Below are positions 42,192-53,922 of a DNA stretch of 61,509 nt, piece by piece. A program made the position numbers and the translations under genes. The notes under the pieces are model-generated. The model saw only the letters and a list, made by a program, of their open reading frames with translations. It searched no databases and had not been told where the DNA came from. This stretch comes from Gammaproteobacteria bacterium HGW-Gammaproteobacteria-4 (GTDB lineage: Bacteria > Pseudomonadota > Gammaproteobacteria > Xanthomonadales > Xanthomonadaceae). The stretch covers positions 1 through 61,509 of the forward strand of contig PGZC01000024.1 in the NCBI GenBank assembly GCA_002839995.1. Direction: 5' to 3'. Position 1 is the stretch's first letter. Every line of letters starts with the position of its first letter.

Positions 42192-43604
42192 TCAGCCCAG
42201 ACGTTGCCGTTCATTGGAGGCGGGAATGTTCATCGCTTCGCGGTATTTTGCCACGGTTCGACGCGCCACGGGCACGTTCATGTTCTTCAGGTCGCTGGCG
42301 AGACGCGCGTCGGACAGCGGCTTGGTGGGGTCTTCGGCCTCGATCAACTTGCGGATCATCGCCTGAATCGCGGTGCTGGAGGTGGCCCCGCCACTGCCGT
42401 TATCGACGCCAGAGGCAAAAAAATGCCGGAATTCAAAGGTTCCTCGCGGTGTGCGCAGGTACTTGCGGGCGGTGGCACGCGAAATCGTGGACTCATGCAG
42501 GCCCAATTCTTCGGCAACCTCGCGCAGGGTCAACGGTCGCATTGCCTCCGGGCCATGATCGAGGAAGCCCGATTGCTGGCGCACGATGCTGCGCGCCACC
42601 CGTAAAACGGTATCGGAGCGGGTTTCCAGGCTCTTGATCAGCCAGCGCGCTTCCTGCAGGTGGCCGCGCATATAGCTGGCATCTTCACGCGTTGCCTGCG
42701 CGATCATCCCCTCGTAATGCCGGTTGATGGCCAGTGCCGGCCGGCTGCGGGTCAATGAAACGCGCCAGATGCCCGCTTCAAGCCAGGCCACACAATCGGG
42801 GCTCACGTATTGCGTGGGCGGCGGAGCAATTTGCGCTCCCGGCTTCGGATCCAGGCTGCGGACCAGTTCCACCGCTTCCTGGACCGATTCGGCGGTTTCG
42901 CCCAAGTGTTTTGCCAGACGCTCGGGGCCGAGTTTGGCGAGCTCGTTCAGGTTCTGGCAGACGATCCGCCGCGCAAGCGCCAGGCCGGGGGTGTCGTCCG
43001 ACAGCACCGACAGCTGCACGCAGAGGCATTCGGCCAGGTCGCGCGCGCCAACCCCCACTGGGTCGAAACGCTGAATCCGATGCAGCACCGCCAACACCTC
43101 GTCGGGGTTCGCTTCGATTTCCGGGCGCAAGCTGGCGCAGAGGCCGTCGAGCGACTCGGCGACATAGCCGTCGTCATCAATGGCGTCGATCAGGGCTACG
43201 CCGATGCGGCGGTCGCGATCCGACATCGGGTTGAGGTTGAGTTGCCACAGCAGATGGTCGTGCAGATCGTCGTTTTCGACCATGCGCGCGGCGGCGTCGT
43301 TATCGCCGTCGCCGTCGTGCGCCGGACGGGCTTCGTCCCATTCGGGCTCGTAATCGAGTGGCGACTCCTGCGCATCGAGCACTTCGATCTCGACGCTGTC
43401 GCGTTCGGCCTCGGTGGTTTCCGATGCCGGTTCGCTTTCCGGCTCGGCATCGTCGGCGAGCTCAAGCAGCGGATTTTCTTCCACCGCGGTGGTGATCTCG
43501 GCTTCCAGCTCGATCGCCGACAATTGCAGCAAGCGGATCGCCTGACGCAATTGCGGCGTCAGGGTCAACTGCTGACTCATGCTGGTGCGCAGGCTGGGTT
43601 TCAT
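42192..43604 (-). CDS. rpoN: RNA polymerase sigma-54 factor
   Basis: A 470-residue sigma-54. Region I is QQLTLTPQLRQAIRLLQLSA, with the usual QL-rich repeat that binds activators. An acidic region II runs over about residues 50-110. The C-terminus has the RpoN box ARRTVAKYREAMNIP, which recognises the -24 element. It directs RNA polymerase to promoters requiring enhancer-binding proteins, such as those of nitrogen and hydrogenase genes. It sits between lptB and hpf as in most gammaproteobacteria. Confidence 0.97.
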   Translation of the reverse strand: MKPSLRTSMSQQLTLTPQLRQAIRLLQLSAIELEAEITTAVEENPLLELADDAEPESEPASETTEAERDSVEIEVLDAQESPLDYEPEWDEARPAHDGDGDNDAAARMVENDDLHDHLLWQLNLNPMSDRDRRIGVALIDAIDDDGYVAESLDGLCASLRPEIEANPDEVLAVLHRIQRFDPVGVGARDLAECLCVQLSVLSDDTPGLALARRIVCQNLNELAKLGPERLAKHLGETAESVQEAVELVRSLDPKPGAQIAPPPTQYVSPDCVAWLEAGIWRVSLTRSRPALAINRHYEGMIAQATREDASYMRGHLQEARWLIKSLETRSDTVLRVARSIVRQQSGFLDHGPEAMRPLTLREVAEELGLHESTISRATARKYLRTPRGTFEFRHFFASGVDNGSGGATSSTAIQAMIRKLIEAEDPTKPLSDARLASDLKNMNVPVARRTVAKYREAMNIPASNERQRLG

Positions 43605-43672
43605 GCGTCGATCGTACAGGTCAGGGCCGCTTGCCGGGTCGCATCTGCGTCACCATTTGCCAAGCTGGCCGC

Positions 43673-44392
43673 TTACAAGCGGAAGCTGTCGCCCAGATAG
43701 ACGCGGCGCACGTCGGCATTGGCCAGCACCGCTTCCGGCGTACCCTGGGTCAGTACGCCGCCCGCGTTGAGAATGTAGGCGCGATCGCAGATACCGAGGG
43801 TTTCGCGTACGTTGTGGTCGGTAATCAGCACGCCGACGCCGCGCGCCTTGAGGTGGCGGATGATGCGCTGGATTTCGCCGACCGAAATCGGATCGACGCC
43901 GGCAAACGGCTCGTCGAGCAGGATCAGCCGCGGCTTGGCGGCCAGGGCACGGGCGATTTCCACTCGCCGCCGTTCGCCGCCCGACAGGCTGGCGCCCATC
44001 TGGTCGGCGACGTGCGAAACCTGCAATTCATCGAGCAGATCGGCCAACTCGCGCTCGCGGCCGGCAGCATCGAGATCCTTGCGTAACTCCAGCACCGCGC
44101 GCACGTTGTCGGCAACGCTGAGCTTGCGGAATACCGAGGGTTCCTGGGGCAGATAGCCAAGGCCCAGGCGCGCGCGCAAATGCATCGGCAAGGCGGTGAT
44201 GTCGCGGCCATCGAGCACGATTTCGCCGCCATCGGCGCGCACCAGGCCGACGATCATGTAAAAGCAGGTGGTTTTGCCGGCGCCGTTGGGGCCGAGCAAA
44301 CCGACGATCTCACCGGCATCCAGACTGAGGCCGAAGTCGTGCACCACCTCGCGCGAGCGGTAGCGCTTGCGCAGTCCCTGCGCGACCAGCAT
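43673..44392 (-). CDS. lptB: LptB, ATPase of the lipopolysaccharide exporter
   Basis: A 239-residue ABC ATPase: Walker [20 protein letters not shown], signature [18 protein letters not shown], Walker [19 protein letters not shown] and the H-loop [10 protein letters not shown]. It powers LptFG to extract LPS from the inner membrane and feed it to LptC and LptA. The start overlaps the lptA stop (TGATG). Confidence 0.97.
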   Translation of the reverse strand: MLVAQGLRKRYRSREVVHDFGLSLDAGEIVGLLGPNGAGKTTCFYMIVGLVRADGGEIVLDGRDITALPMHLRARLGLGYLPQEPSVFRKLSVADNVRAVLELRKDLDAAGRERELADLLDELQVSHVADQMGASLSGGERRRVEIARALAAKPRLILLDEPFAGVDPISVGEIQRIIRHLKARGVGVLITDHNVRETLGICDRAYILNAGGVLTQGTPEAVLANADVRRVYLGDSFRL

Positions 44393-44958
44393 CAGCCACC
44401 TTCCTTGTTGGCAGTCTTGTCTTTGGGCAGGATCTTCATCTGGATGCGGCCACCGACGCCGCCGCCACTGCTGTCGAGCTCGCCGCTGGTGAGGTTGTAG
44501 GTTACCCGCTCACCGGTGAGGGTGCCGCGCTCCTGTTCCACCACCACAGCGCCGGTGAGTACGACGATGTCGTTGGCCACGTTGTAATCGATACGGCGCG
44601 CCTGCGCCTTCATCGGCGTGCCGTCGTCATTGATCTGGTTGAGTCTGGTGGGCTTGCCGTCGAACACGACCGTGTTGAAATCGCCGGCAACGCGGGTGAT
44701 GGTGGCGACATCGGCATAGACATCCATCGAGCCCTGGCTGATGTGGACGTTGCCATTGAGGGTTGCGGTGCCGTCTTCATCGAGCACACCGCTCATCCCA
44801 TCGGCCTCGATATTCAGCGGCAGGTCGCGATCGGATTTGCGCGCCAGCGCCTGGCCATTGACCAGCACCAACGCCAGGCAGGCGAGCGTCACGCTCAGCA
44901 ACGCGGGCAGACGGCGGGCTGGCCGCGGCCAGTGCGGGGTATCGTCAATGAAGTTCAT
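44392..44958 (-). CDS. lptA: LptA, periplasmic LPS-transport bridge
   Basis: A 188-residue exported protein. The long N-terminus has a hydrophobic signal core ([20 protein letters not shown]) with cleavage near ALARK. The OstA/LptA beta-jellyroll follows: [40 protein letters not shown] and [19 protein letters not shown]. It oligomerises to carry LPS across the periplasm. It overlaps lptC by 14 bases and lptB by three. Confidence 0.93.
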   Translation of the reverse strand: MNFIDDTPHWPRPARRLPALLSVTLACLALVLVNGQALARKSDRDLPLNIEADGMSGVLDEDGTATLNGNVHISQGSMDVYADVATITRVAGDFNTVVFDGKPTRLNQINDDGTPMKAQARRIDYNVANDIVVLTGAVVVEQERGTLTGERVTYNLTSGELDSSGGGVGGRIQMKILPKDKTANKEGG

Positions 44959-45502
44959 AGCGGGCTCGCACCTCGGAAAAAAGCGTGAACTGGTGGGTCT
45001 GGAAGTTGGTTTCCATGCCCCGGCCTCGCAGTATAGAGGCGCCTCGGGTGATGGTCACGGTATCTGTGCTGCGGGCAAGGTTCTGTTTCGGGAATACGGC
45101 GATCGCTGCGGTGTTCAGGCGCGCGCGATCTCCGTCCGGCTGTAGCGGCCCGAGAACCCGGACGTCGCGCTGCAGGCGCACTTCATCGGCGTGGGCGCTC
45201 ACCCAGCCGCTTTGCGCCTGGGCGAGCCACGGTTCGTCGGCGGTGCCCGGAAAACTGAAACGCGGATCGTTCAGAAACCATTCGCTGGTATTGGGGTCGC
45301 GGCTCAGAATCGGGCCGCGCACGGTGAACGATTCCGTGCCCTGCTCGTCGAGCACGACCAGTTCGTAGTTGTCGAGCGAGTAATCCGAGCGCGGCGGACC
45401 GGGAACATCGGGCGCCGGGCGTGGCCGCAACTGCCAGGCCAGCCAACTGGTCAGGACCGCCGCAGCCAGCAATACCAGCGTCGCGAGGTTGCGCATGATC
45501 AT
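44945..45502 (-). CDS. lptC: LptC, inner-membrane anchor of the LPS bridge
   Basis: A 185-residue protein with one N-terminal membrane helix (LATLVLLAAAVLTSWLAWQL) and a periplasmic jellyroll (SGWVSAHADEVRLQRDVRVL and RARLNTAAIAVFPKQNLARS). It passes LPS from LptBFG to LptA. The ATG at 45502 overlaps the kdsC stop (ATGA). It precedes lptA with a 14-base overlap. Confidence 0.92.
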   Translation of the reverse strand: MIMRNLATLVLLAAAVLTSWLAWQLRPRPAPDVPGPPRSDYSLDNYELVVLDEQGTESFTVRGPILSRDPNTSEWFLNDPRFSFPGTADEPWLAQAQSGWVSAHADEVRLQRDVRVLGPLQPDGDRARLNTAAIAVFPKQNLARSTDTVTITRGASILRGRGMETNFQTHQFTLFSEVRARYELH

Positions 45503-46053
45503 GCCGGCGCAAACCGTGCCACGATGCGCGCGATCTGCCCTTGTGCGTGCAGGATCAGATCGCACAACTCGCGCGCGGCGCCCTCGCCACCGCAACGATC
45601 GGCACGCCAGTGCAGATACGGGCGCAGCAACACGTGGGCGTTGGCCGGGCCGGCGGCCAGGCCGCTCAGGCACAATGCGCCGAGATCGGGCAGGTCATCG
45701 CCCATGAATGCGGTTTGCGTGTGTTGCAGGCCCAGCTTTGCGCATAACGCATGCAGGCATTCCGCCTTGTCGTGGACCCCCTGATGAACCGCATGGATGC
45801 CCAGTTCACCGGCACGTGCGGCCACGACCGGGCTACTGCGCGCGCTAATCAGGGCAACCACGATCCCGGCTTCCGCCAACAACTTCAGGCCAAGCCCATC
45901 GTGGACGTGAAACGACTTGCTCTCGGCGCCATTCGGGCCATAGTGCAGCCGACCATCGGTCAAGGTGCCATCGACATCGAACGCGGCCAGGCGCACATCG
46001 CGTGCCCGCTGCAGGACAGAATCGGGGATGCTTGGCGGGGCAATCGGGACCAT
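45499..46053 (-). CDS. kdsC: KDO-8-phosphate phosphatase KdsC
   Basis: A 184-residue HAD-family enzyme without cap domain: the catalytic AAFDVDGTLTDGRLHYG carries both aspartates, FHVHDGLGLKLLAEAGI follows, and AFMGDDLPDLGAL binds magnesium. It releases phosphate from KDO-8-phosphate in lipid A-core synthesis. It lies 30 bases downstream of kdsD and overlaps lptC. Confidence 0.95.
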   Translation of the reverse strand: MVPIAPPSIPDSVLQRARDVRLAAFDVDGTLTDGRLHYGPNGAESKSFHVHDGLGLKLLAEAGIVVALISARSSPVVAARAGELGIHAVHQGVHDKAECLHALCAKLGLQHTQTAFMGDDLPDLGALCLSGLAAGPANAHVLLRPYLHWRADRCGGEGAARELCDLILHAQGQIARIVARFAPA

Positions 46054-46083
46054 GATTGGGGGGGGCGTGCTCGGGCGTGCCGG

Positions 46084-47094
46084 TCAGACCACGCGCGCGC
46101 GCAGGAGGTCGTGGATATTCAGCGCACCGACGACCTTTTGTTCAGCGTCGACAACCAGCAGGGCGCTGATCTTGTGTGTCTCCATCAGGTGCGCGGCTTC
46201 GCTGGCGAGCCGCTCCGGGCCGATGGTCTTGGCGTCGCGGGTCATCAGGCGATCAATGGCGGTGGTACGCAGATCGACTGCGCTGTCGTCGAGGGCGCGG
46301 CGCAAGTCGCCGTCGGTGAACACGCCGATCAGCCGATCATCGTTGTCGATCACCGCGCTCAGGCCGAGCCGCTTGTGGCTCATTTCGACCAGCGTGTGAC
46401 TCAGGCTGGCGCCCGAGCGCACGCACGGAATTTCGTCGCCGCGATGCATCACGTCGTGGATATGCAGCAACAATTGCCGGCCCAGGCAGCCGGCGGGATG
46501 CGAGCGGGCGAAGTCATCGCTGGTGAAGCCACGGGCATCGAGCAGGGCTACTGCCAGCGCATCGCCCATCGCCAACGCCGCGGTGGTGCTGGCGGTCGGT
46601 GCCAGGCCGAGCGGACAGGCTTCCAGCGGCACGCTGACATCGAGATGCACGGCGGCGTGCCGTGCCAGCGTGGATTGCGGACGCCCAGTCATTGCCACCA
46701 TCACATTGTCCTGGCGCTTGAGCATCGGCAGAATGGTCAGCACCTCTTCGGTTTCGCCGGAATTCGACAGCACCAACACTGCGTCGGCGTCGGTGATCAT
46801 GCCCAGGTCGCCGTGGCTGGCTTCCGCCGGATGGACGAAATAGGCGGGTGTGCCGGTGGACGCGAGCGTCGCGGCGATCTTGCGGGCGATATGCCCGGAC
46901 TTGCCCATGCCGATGCAGATGACCCGGCCCTGGCAGGCCAGCAGCAAACGGCAGGCATGGGCGAATTCGCCGTCGATCCGCGCGCGCAGCATCTGTAGCG
47001 CCTGCATCTCGATCTCGATGACACGGGCGCCGCTCGCCACCAGTGCGTCATCCTCGACGTGCTGCGCGGGTCGGGCTTTCACGTGGGCATTCAT
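46084..47094 (-). CDS. kdsD: Arabinose-5-phosphate isomerase KdsD
   Basis: A 336-residue protein with an SIS sugar-isomerase domain (VICIGMGKSGHIARKIAATL, YFVHPAEASHGDLGMI, VLSNSGETEEVLTILP) and two C-terminal CBS domains (DVMHRGDEIPCVRSG, DRLMTRDAKTIGPERLASE). It makes arabinose-5-phosphate from ribulose-5-phosphate, the first KDO step. It is the first gene of the long minus-strand operon that ends in rapZ. Its promoter should lie in the 215 bases divergent from ibaG. Confidence 0.96.
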   Translation of the reverse strand: MNAHVKARPAQHVEDDALVASGARVIEIEMQALQMLRARIDGEFAHACRLLLACQGRVICIGMGKSGHIARKIAATLASTGTPAYFVHPAEASHGDLGMITDADAVLVLSNSGETEEVLTILPMLKRQDNVMVAMTGRPQSTLARHAAVHLDVSVPLEACPLGLAPTASTTAALAMGDALAVALLDARGFTSDDFARSHPAGCLGRQLLLHIHDVMHRGDEIPCVRSGASLSHTLVEMSHKRLGLSAVIDNDDRLIGVFTDGDLRRALDDSAVDLRTTAIDRLMTRDAKTIGPERLASEAAHLMETHKISALLVVDAEQKVVGALNIHDLLRARVV

Positions 47095-47170
47095 GGTGTG
47101 GGTGGGTTCCAGGTATCGGTGCGGGGCCGTTTGCTTTAAGCTTTGCCGCTAACGTGAAACAACGCAAAGC

Positions 47171-47218
47171 GTTTCCTCATCCCCCTCTCCCCCGGGAGAG
47201 GGCAGGGGTGAGGGAAAC
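47171..47218. repeat. Hairpin repeat between kdsD and ibaG
   Basis: GTTTCCTCATCCCCCTCTCC and GGGAGAGGGCAGGGGTGAGG (then GAAAC) are inverted around CC. The core matches one arm of the element found inside mutS. It lies in the divergent promoter region of kdsD and ibaG. Confidence 0.75.
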
Positions 47219-47309
47219 GGCATGGCGCGAGATGTTTCATGATTCGGGTTGGCTAATCGCCATACCCGTTCAATTGTATCCCACTGCATCGCTGCCATTG
47301 GTACCGAAT

Positions 47310-47543
47310 ATGAACGCCGAAACCGTCCGTCAACTGATCGAGCAAGGCCTTCCTGGCGCGCTGGTCGAGGTGTCCGGGGCGGATGGTGTGCATTTCGAGG
47401 CGCGGGTGGTGTCGAGTGCGTTCGCCGGAAAGTTGCCGCTGGCGCGGCACCGCATGGTGTATGCCACGTTGGGCGAACGCATGGGTGGCGAGATCCACGC
47501 GCTCAGCCTGAAGACGCTGACACCGGATGAGATCCGGGCGTAA
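47310..47543 (+). CDS. ibaG: BolA-family protein IbaG (YrbA)
   Basis: A 77-residue single-domain BolA protein: MNAETVRQLIEQGLPGALVE, then FEARVVSSAFAGKLPLARHR with the conserved His and MVYATLGERMGGEIHALSLK. BolA-like proteins pair with monothiol glutaredoxins in iron-sulfur handling. It lies just before murA, the usual place of ibaG in gammaproteobacteria. The ATG at 47310 gives the family-typical start; longer frames upstream run through the repeat and are rejected. Confidence 0.9.
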   Translation: MNAETVRQLIEQGLPGALVEVSGADGVHFEARVVSSAFAGKLPLARHRMVYATLGERMGGEIHALSLKTLTPDEIRA

Positions 47544-47547
47544 CCCA

Positions 47548-49027
<1,480 letters not shown>

Positions 49028-49040
49028 CGGCCTGGCAGGT

Positions 49041-49106
49041 CGCCCACAGGGTGGGCTCCTACACAAAGGCGGTTGCCCCCACCTGTAGGAGCCCACCCTG
49101 TGGGCG
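49041..49106. repeat. REP-like inverted repeat after murA
   Basis: Perfect arms CGCCCACAGGGTGGGCTCCT and AGGAGCCCACCCTGTGGGCG (with AC/GT extensions) surround a short loop. It is the second copy of the GTAGGAGC unit seen before coaE. Position just after the murA stop suggests a role as transcript end or mRNA stabiliser. Confidence 0.8.
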
Positions 49107-49184
49107 ACCGAGCGAAGCGAAGGCGGGACTGGCGCAGCAGGCGTTGTTGCGATGCAACCGACAAAACACGCGCTGTCAGCGCTA

Positions 49185-49994
49185 TCAGTTGTCGGTGAAG
49201 GCTCGCAACTGCATCACGATGTCGTCTTCCCCGCGTTCAGTTTGCTCGATCCGTACCGGGAACATGCCGTTGGCGCCGGGCGTGGGGATCCGCGCAAACC
49301 AGGTACGGGTGACGCGCTCATCGTCGTCGCGGATACGCGTCGCCACCACCGCCTCGAAGCGACCAGCAGCGGTATCGACCGATTCGCGCTCGCCGACCTG
49401 AAACCGCCACGTGCCGATTGCATCGCGCCCCACAACCGCATAATCGAGCACGCCGGACGCACCGCGGGCGAGGTCGTCGGCCAGGGCCAGGCTTACCGAT
49501 TGCCGGTCGAGCACCCCGTCGTCGAGCGCGAGCACCTGCGCCTTGTTGTCGTCACGGCTGTCGTGGCTGATGATCTGGTCCGCAGCATGGTCAACGACGA
49601 CGGCGCGGGTGCGTTTTCGAAACGCCGTCTTTTGCTGGTAGCTGTAGCCTTCGGTTTGCGGCCGGCCATCGCGCCAACGGACGAACGAGCGTTCGTCGAT
49701 GCGAAATCCGATGAATGCGGCCATGCCTTGGGTGCCTTTGACCCGGTTGAGCAGCTCCCAGCGTCCATCGTCGAGCGGGCTGAGGCTGACGGTGGCAATT
49801 CCTTCCGTTTTGCCGTTGCGCAGCAGGTCGTATTCGGCGACGTAAGCCGTGCGCGCAATCGGCTCGCTGGCACCATCGGCAGCCTCGTGGCCGGCGTCCC
49901 CGGCCACCACCGCGGGCGCGATCGACAGCAGTGCGGCGATCAGCCAATGTTTCGTGGCAGGCGTGTGTTCACGGCTGAATCTGATCATGGTCAT
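49185..49994 (-). CDS. DUF3108 family exported protein
   Basis: A 269-residue protein with a signal peptide (LIAALLSIAPAVVAGDAG) and a beta-rich DUF3108 body: YVAEYDLLRNGKTEGIATVS, GFRIDERSFVRWRDGRPQ and WRFQVGERESVDTAAGRFEA. In beta- and gammaproteobacteria such genes often follow purN, as here (26-base overlap with its 3' end). The function is unknown, probably periplasmic. Start at 49994; a second ATG two codons later is possible. Confidence 0.82.
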   Translation of the reverse strand: MTMIRFSREHTPATKHWLIAALLSIAPAVVAGDAGHEAADGASEPIARTAYVAEYDLLRNGKTEGIATVSLSPLDDGRWELLNRVKGTQGMAAFIGFRIDERSFVRWRDGRPQTEGYSYQQKTAFRKRTRAVVVDHAADQIISHDSRDDNKAQVLALDDGVLDRQSVSLALADDLARGASGVLDYAVVGRDAIGTWRFQVGERESVDTAAGRFEAVVATRIRDDDERVTRTWFARIPTPGANGMFPVRIEQTERGEDDIVMQLRAFTDN

Positions 49995-50667
49995 CCAGGT
50001 GCAGGGGGGCTGTCAGCGGCTGCCCATCGAGCGCGATCGCATTGCCATGCGTGCGCAGACGGCGGTTTGCGAACAGGGCCACCACGCCAACCAGCAGCGG
50101 GTGTTCGCGTGTCCGCACCCGGTTGGACAAGGCGTCTTCACTATCGTTCGCATGTACCGGCACCCGCGCCTGGGCAATGATCGGCCCGGCGTCGAGCTCG
50201 GCGGTGACCAGGTGTACCGACGCGCCGTGTTCACGGTCACCGGCCGCGAGCGCGCGGGCATGCGTGTGCAGGCCGGGGTGACGCGGCAACAATGAGGGGT
50301 GCAGGTTGATCATCCGGCCAGCATGGCGTTGCACCGCATTCGCGGAAATTACCCGCATGTATCCGGCACAGACGATGAGCGCCGGCTGAAGGGCGTCGAT
50401 GTGCGCGAACAAGGCGGCGTCGAATGCCGCGCGATCCGCGAACTCGCGTGGGCGTTGCGCCCAGGTGGCGATGCCGGCCTGCTGCGCGCGTTGCAGCGCC
50501 AGGCATCCCGGCCTGTCCGAGCATACCGCGACGATCTGCGCTGGCAGCGTTTTGTCCACGATGGCGTCGATCAGCGCCTGCAGATTGCTGCCGTTTCCCG
50601 ATGCCAGCACCACGATACGCAGTGCGGAATCGTTCCCGGCGGACGAACCGATGTCCCGATCAGCCAA
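49969..50667 (-). CDS. purN: Phosphoribosylglycinamide formyltransferase PurN
   Basis: A 232-residue enzyme for the third purine step. [20 protein letters not shown] opens the formyltransferase fold. [20 protein letters not shown] contains the catalytic histidine, and [20 protein letters not shown] the aspartate. The start is a TTG at 50667 that overlaps the purM stop by eight bases; no ATG is available near it. It is longer than the 212-residue E. coli enzyme because of a polar N-terminal tail and extra C-terminal residues. Confidence 0.93.
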   Translation of the reverse strand: MADRDIGSSAGNDSALRIVVLASGNGSNLQALIDAIVDKTLPAQIVAVCSDRPGCLALQRAQQAGIATWAQRPREFADRAAFDAALFAHIDALQPALIVCAGYMRVISANAVQRHAGRMINLHPSLLPRHPGLHTHARALAAGDREHGASVHLVTAELDAGPIIAQARVPVHANDSEDALSNRVRTREHPLLVGVVALFANRRLRTHGNAIALDGQPLTAPLHLDDHDQIQP

Positions 50668-51694
50668 TGCGCACCCGCTCGGATTCGCCGCAGGTCACCA
50701 CCTCGCCGATCGTCCAATGGCTGAGGCCGAGCCGATCCAGCGCCTGACCGATCGCGGATTCATCCTCGGTCGCCACGAGCAGGGTGAAGCCGATGCCGCA
50801 GTTGAAGGTTCGCCACATTTCGCGGTCCGCAACCGCACCCTCGCGTTGCAACCAGTCGAACAGCGGCGGCTGTGGCCAGGCGCTGGCATCGATGGCGATG
50901 CCCAGGCCATCGGGTACCACGCGGATGATGTTCTCCTGCAAGCCACCACCGGTGATATGGGCCATGGCGTGCAGCGGAAAATCGTGCAGCAGCGACAACA
51001 TCGGCTTGACGTAAATCGTGGTCGGCGCCATCAGCGCATCGGCCAGCGTGCCGCTGCCGATATCGAGCTGCCACGGCGAGCCGGCGCGCTCGACGATGCG
51101 ACGGATCAGCGAATAACCATTGGCGTGGGCGCCGCTGGAGGCGATGCCGATGATGCGATCGCCGGCGCGTACCCGGCTGCCGTCGAGCAGCGCCGATTTT
51201 TCCACCGCGCCGACGCAAAAACCGGCCAGATCGTATTCGCCGGGCGGGTACATGTCGGGCATTTCGGCGGTCTCGCCGCCGATCAGCGCGCAGCCGGCCA
51301 GTTCACAGCCTTCCGCGATCCCGCCGACCACGGCCACCGCGGTGTCGACATCGAGCTTGCCGGTGGCGAAGTAATCGAGGAAGAACAGCGGCTCGGCGCC
51401 TTGCACCAGCACATCGTTGACGCACATGCCGACCAGGTCGATGCCGATCTGCGTGTGCCGGCCCAGCGTCTGCGCCAGCTTGAGCTTGGTGCCGACGCCG
51501 TCGGTACCGGACACCAGAACCGGTTCGCGGTACCGACCCGCGAGGTTGAACAGGGCGCCGAAACCGCCAAGGCCACCCATCACCTCCGGTCGGAAGGTGC
51601 GCTTGACCAGCGGCTTGATGCGCTCGACGAGGGTGTTGCCGGCATCGATATCGACCCCGGCATCGCGGTAGGTCAGGGGCGTTGGCGCGCTCAT
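50660..51694 (-). CDS. purM: Phosphoribosylformylglycinamidine cyclo-ligase PurM
   Basis: The 344-residue AIR synthetase makes aminoimidazole ribotide. The family start is [16 protein letters not shown], followed by [40 protein letters not shown] and [21 protein letters not shown] take the ATG at 51694 (MSAPTPLTY) as start; an in-frame ATG at 51727 would add 11 residues. It is upstream of purN with an 8-base overlap. Confidence 0.94.
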   Translation of the reverse strand: MSAPTPLTYRDAGVDIDAGNTLVERIKPLVKRTFRPEVMGGLGGFGALFNLAGRYREPVLVSGTDGVGTKLKLAQTLGRHTQIGIDLVGMCVNDVLVQGAEPLFFLDYFATGKLDVDTAVAVVGGIAEGCELAGCALIGGETAEMPDMYPPGEYDLAGFCVGAVEKSALLDGSRVRAGDRIIGIASSGAHANGYSLIRRIVERAGSPWQLDIGSGTLADALMAPTTIYVKPMLSLLHDFPLHAMAHITGGGLQENIIRVVPDGLGIAIDASAWPQPPLFDWLQREGAVADREMWRTFNCGIGFTLLVATEDESAIGQALDRLGLSHWTIGEVVTCGESERVRIG

Positions 51695-51773
51695 GGGGGT
51701 GACTGCGGCAGCTTGCGGGACGGTCATTGTACAGGCACGCTGCTGCGCCGATCGGCCGTGCGCCGGAATACGG

Positions 51774-53837
51774 TCACGCTGCTTCCGAATAGCCCAGTTG
51801 CTCGGCCAATGCGTTTAGCTGGGCGAAGGGTTCAGCCAGCACCTGCGCATAGGCCTGCCAGTGGCCCGGGTCGAACCCCGAGCGCATGCGGCCGCTGCTG
51901 TAGGTAATCGAGCGCGCGTTCAGTGCACCATCGTTGAACCGGACCGACGCGAACCGGGAAATGCGCTCGAGCGTGTCCTTTCGATCGGTCGTTACGTGCT
52001 CGCCGCGGAGCAGCAAAACCCGCTCCGGGTGCTGCTCGCGCAACGCCAGCAATGGCGCGAGCACCTGTTGCAGCCACATCGCAGCCACCAGCACATCGTT
52101 GCAGCCGTAGGTCTGCGGACAGCCAAAGGCCAGCCAGTTGAGCAGCAGGTCGCGTGGGTCGCGCACCAGCGCGATCACCTGCGATCCGGGGAACTGCTCG
52201 TTCAGGGCCAGATCCCAGTGCGGCAGCCAGTCGATGATGTGCTGCGGATCCTGACCGAGCACTTCGATGGCCGCACGCCAGGCTGCGTATGAACCGAGTG
52301 CCGGGCCCTGCTGCGGGACCTGCCGGAACGGATCGAGTCCGTCTAGCCGCGATACCCGTGAATAGCGATCGGGCATCAGTACATGGGAATCGTTATGCGA
52401 CAGCGCCGGAATCAGTTCTTCGCTGGGGCTGCCCGGTAGCGTCCATACGAACAGTGCCGGCGAGGTGGCGCCAGGATCCGGCGCGTTACCGTTCACCGGG
52501 CGCGACAGTGGCAGCGGAAGGGCGGACTGGTTGTGCGTCCACATTTCCTGCCAGCAGGTGCTAGCGTCGGAAAAGCGTTCGCAGCGATCCAGCGCCAGTC
52601 CGTGCCAATGCAGGCTGACCCGGCGCGCTTCGGACTGTGTCGCCTGATCGACCAAGCGGCGGGTTCGTGCGCGCGCCGCATCCGGCGCATTGCGCAGTTC
52701 GGCGCGCAATTTCACCAGTTGTGCGGCGCCACGTTGCGGTTCACTCGCCAGCGCCTTGTCGGCATGCGCCTCGGCCTGTGCGGACTGACCACGCAATTCA
52801 GCGAGTTGCGCCATCGCCTCGTTGGCGCCAGCACTGTCCGGGCTGGCGGCGTGCCAGCGCTCGGTCACCTCGGCGGCAACGCGCACGTCCGGCTTTTCAA
52901 TGCCCAGGCGCAATGACCACAGTTCGTCGCTTGTTGGTTGTTTGGCAAGGCGTTGTTCGAGCAATGCCGCGGCATCGGCCTGGCGACCGAGGATGCAGTA
53001 GGCCTGCACTGCCCGGACGATCGCCTGCGGCTGATCGGGCACCAGTTCCAACAATGCGATGAAGTCGTTTGCCGCGTCCGCTGCACGACCCATTTCCATC
53101 AACAGGCCAGCGCGCATTTCCAGCAAGCCCGGATCGTTGGGCAGATGCGACACCAGATAATCCAACTCGGGCAGTGCTTCGGTTGGGCGGCCTTGTTCGG
53201 CGAGGGCGCGAATCAACGCGCGGCGCAGGCTGACGTTGTCCGGCTGGATGGCCAGTGCATTGCGCAACGACTGCTCGGCAAAGGCGTGGCGGCCTTGGGC
53301 CAGGAAACACAAGCCCAGGCGGGCCTGCGCCAGCGCGCTCTGTGGCGCCTGATTGACCGCGGCCGAAAACAGCGTCGACGCGGTGTCCAGATTGCCTTGG
53401 CTCTGCGCATCGATGCCTTGCAAGATCAGCACGTCGGTTGCGTCCGGATCGATGCGCGCGGCACGGGCCGTCTGCTGTTGCGCATCGCTAAAATCCCCGC
53501 GCGCGATTGCCAGGTGCGCCAGACTGACGTAGGCGAGGAACGCATTGGGATCGACGCTGACGGCTTCCTGCAATGCACCGCGGGCGGCGTCGGCACTGGA
53601 ATGGCGGGCGAGCAGGGCACCGCGGGTGACATGGAATGCGCTGTTGTCCGGCGCCAGGGAAATCGCCCGATCGACGTGGGTCAGGGCCGATTCGAACTGG
53701 CCGAGCGAACCTTCGGCAACTGCCAGCAGATGGTAGGCATCGGCCATCTCGGGGTAGCGCTCGATCATCTCGCGGGCGGTGCTGACGGCAGTATCGAAGT
53801 CGGCGCTCGACAGCGCCTCCAGAATGGGTTGCAACAT
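51774..53837 (-). CDS. Tetratricopeptide-repeat protein with C-terminal sulfotransferase domain
   Basis: A 687-residue cytoplasmic protein. Residues 1-400 hold about ten TPR-like repeats ([40 protein letters not shown]). From about 450 the sulfotransferase part starts with [17 protein letters not shown], a weakened PAPS 5' loop where the usual PRSGT is [24 protein letters not shown] keeps the 3'-phosphate motif. The TPR part probably binds a protein or peptide substrate, and the catalytic part may sulfate tyrosine or sugar. Activity is uncertain because the 5' loop is degenerate. It sits beside a 2OG-Fe(II) oxygenase on the same strand. Confidence 0.8.
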   Translation of the reverse strand: MLQPILEALSSADFDTAVSTAREMIERYPEMADAYHLLAVAEGSLGQFESALTHVDRAISLAPDNSAFHVTRGALLARHSSADAARGALQEAVSVDPNAFLAYVSLAHLAIARGDFSDAQQQTARAARIDPDATDVLILQGIDAQSQGNLDTASTLFSAAVNQAPQSALAQARLGLCFLAQGRHAFAEQSLRNALAIQPDNVSLRRALIRALAEQGRPTEALPELDYLVSHLPNDPGLLEMRAGLLMEMGRAADAANDFIALLELVPDQPQAIVRAVQAYCILGRQADAAALLEQRLAKQPTSDELWSLRLGIEKPDVRVAAEVTERWHAASPDSAGANEAMAQLAELRGQSAQAEAHADKALASEPQRGAAQLVKLRAELRNAPDAARARTRRLVDQATQSEARRVSLHWHGLALDRCERFSDASTCWQEMWTHNQSALPLPLSRPVNGNAPDPGATSPALFVWTLPGSPSEELIPALSHNDSHVLMPDRYSRVSRLDGLDPFRQVPQQGPALGSYAAWRAAIEVLGQDPQHIIDWLPHWDLALNEQFPGSQVIALVRDPRDLLLNWLAFGCPQTYGCNDVLVAAMWLQQVLAPLLALREQHPERVLLLRGEHVTTDRKDTLERISRFASVRFNDGALNARSITYSSGRMRSGFDPGHWQAYAQVLAEPFAQLNALAEQLGYSEAA

Positions 53838-53922
53838 GGGATTGGCCTTGGTTCCGGGGGCGGGGCTGGGTGGCCCGCAAAGCCGGTAGTGTAACGGCAG
53901 GTGTCCGATTCGTCGCCGCTGT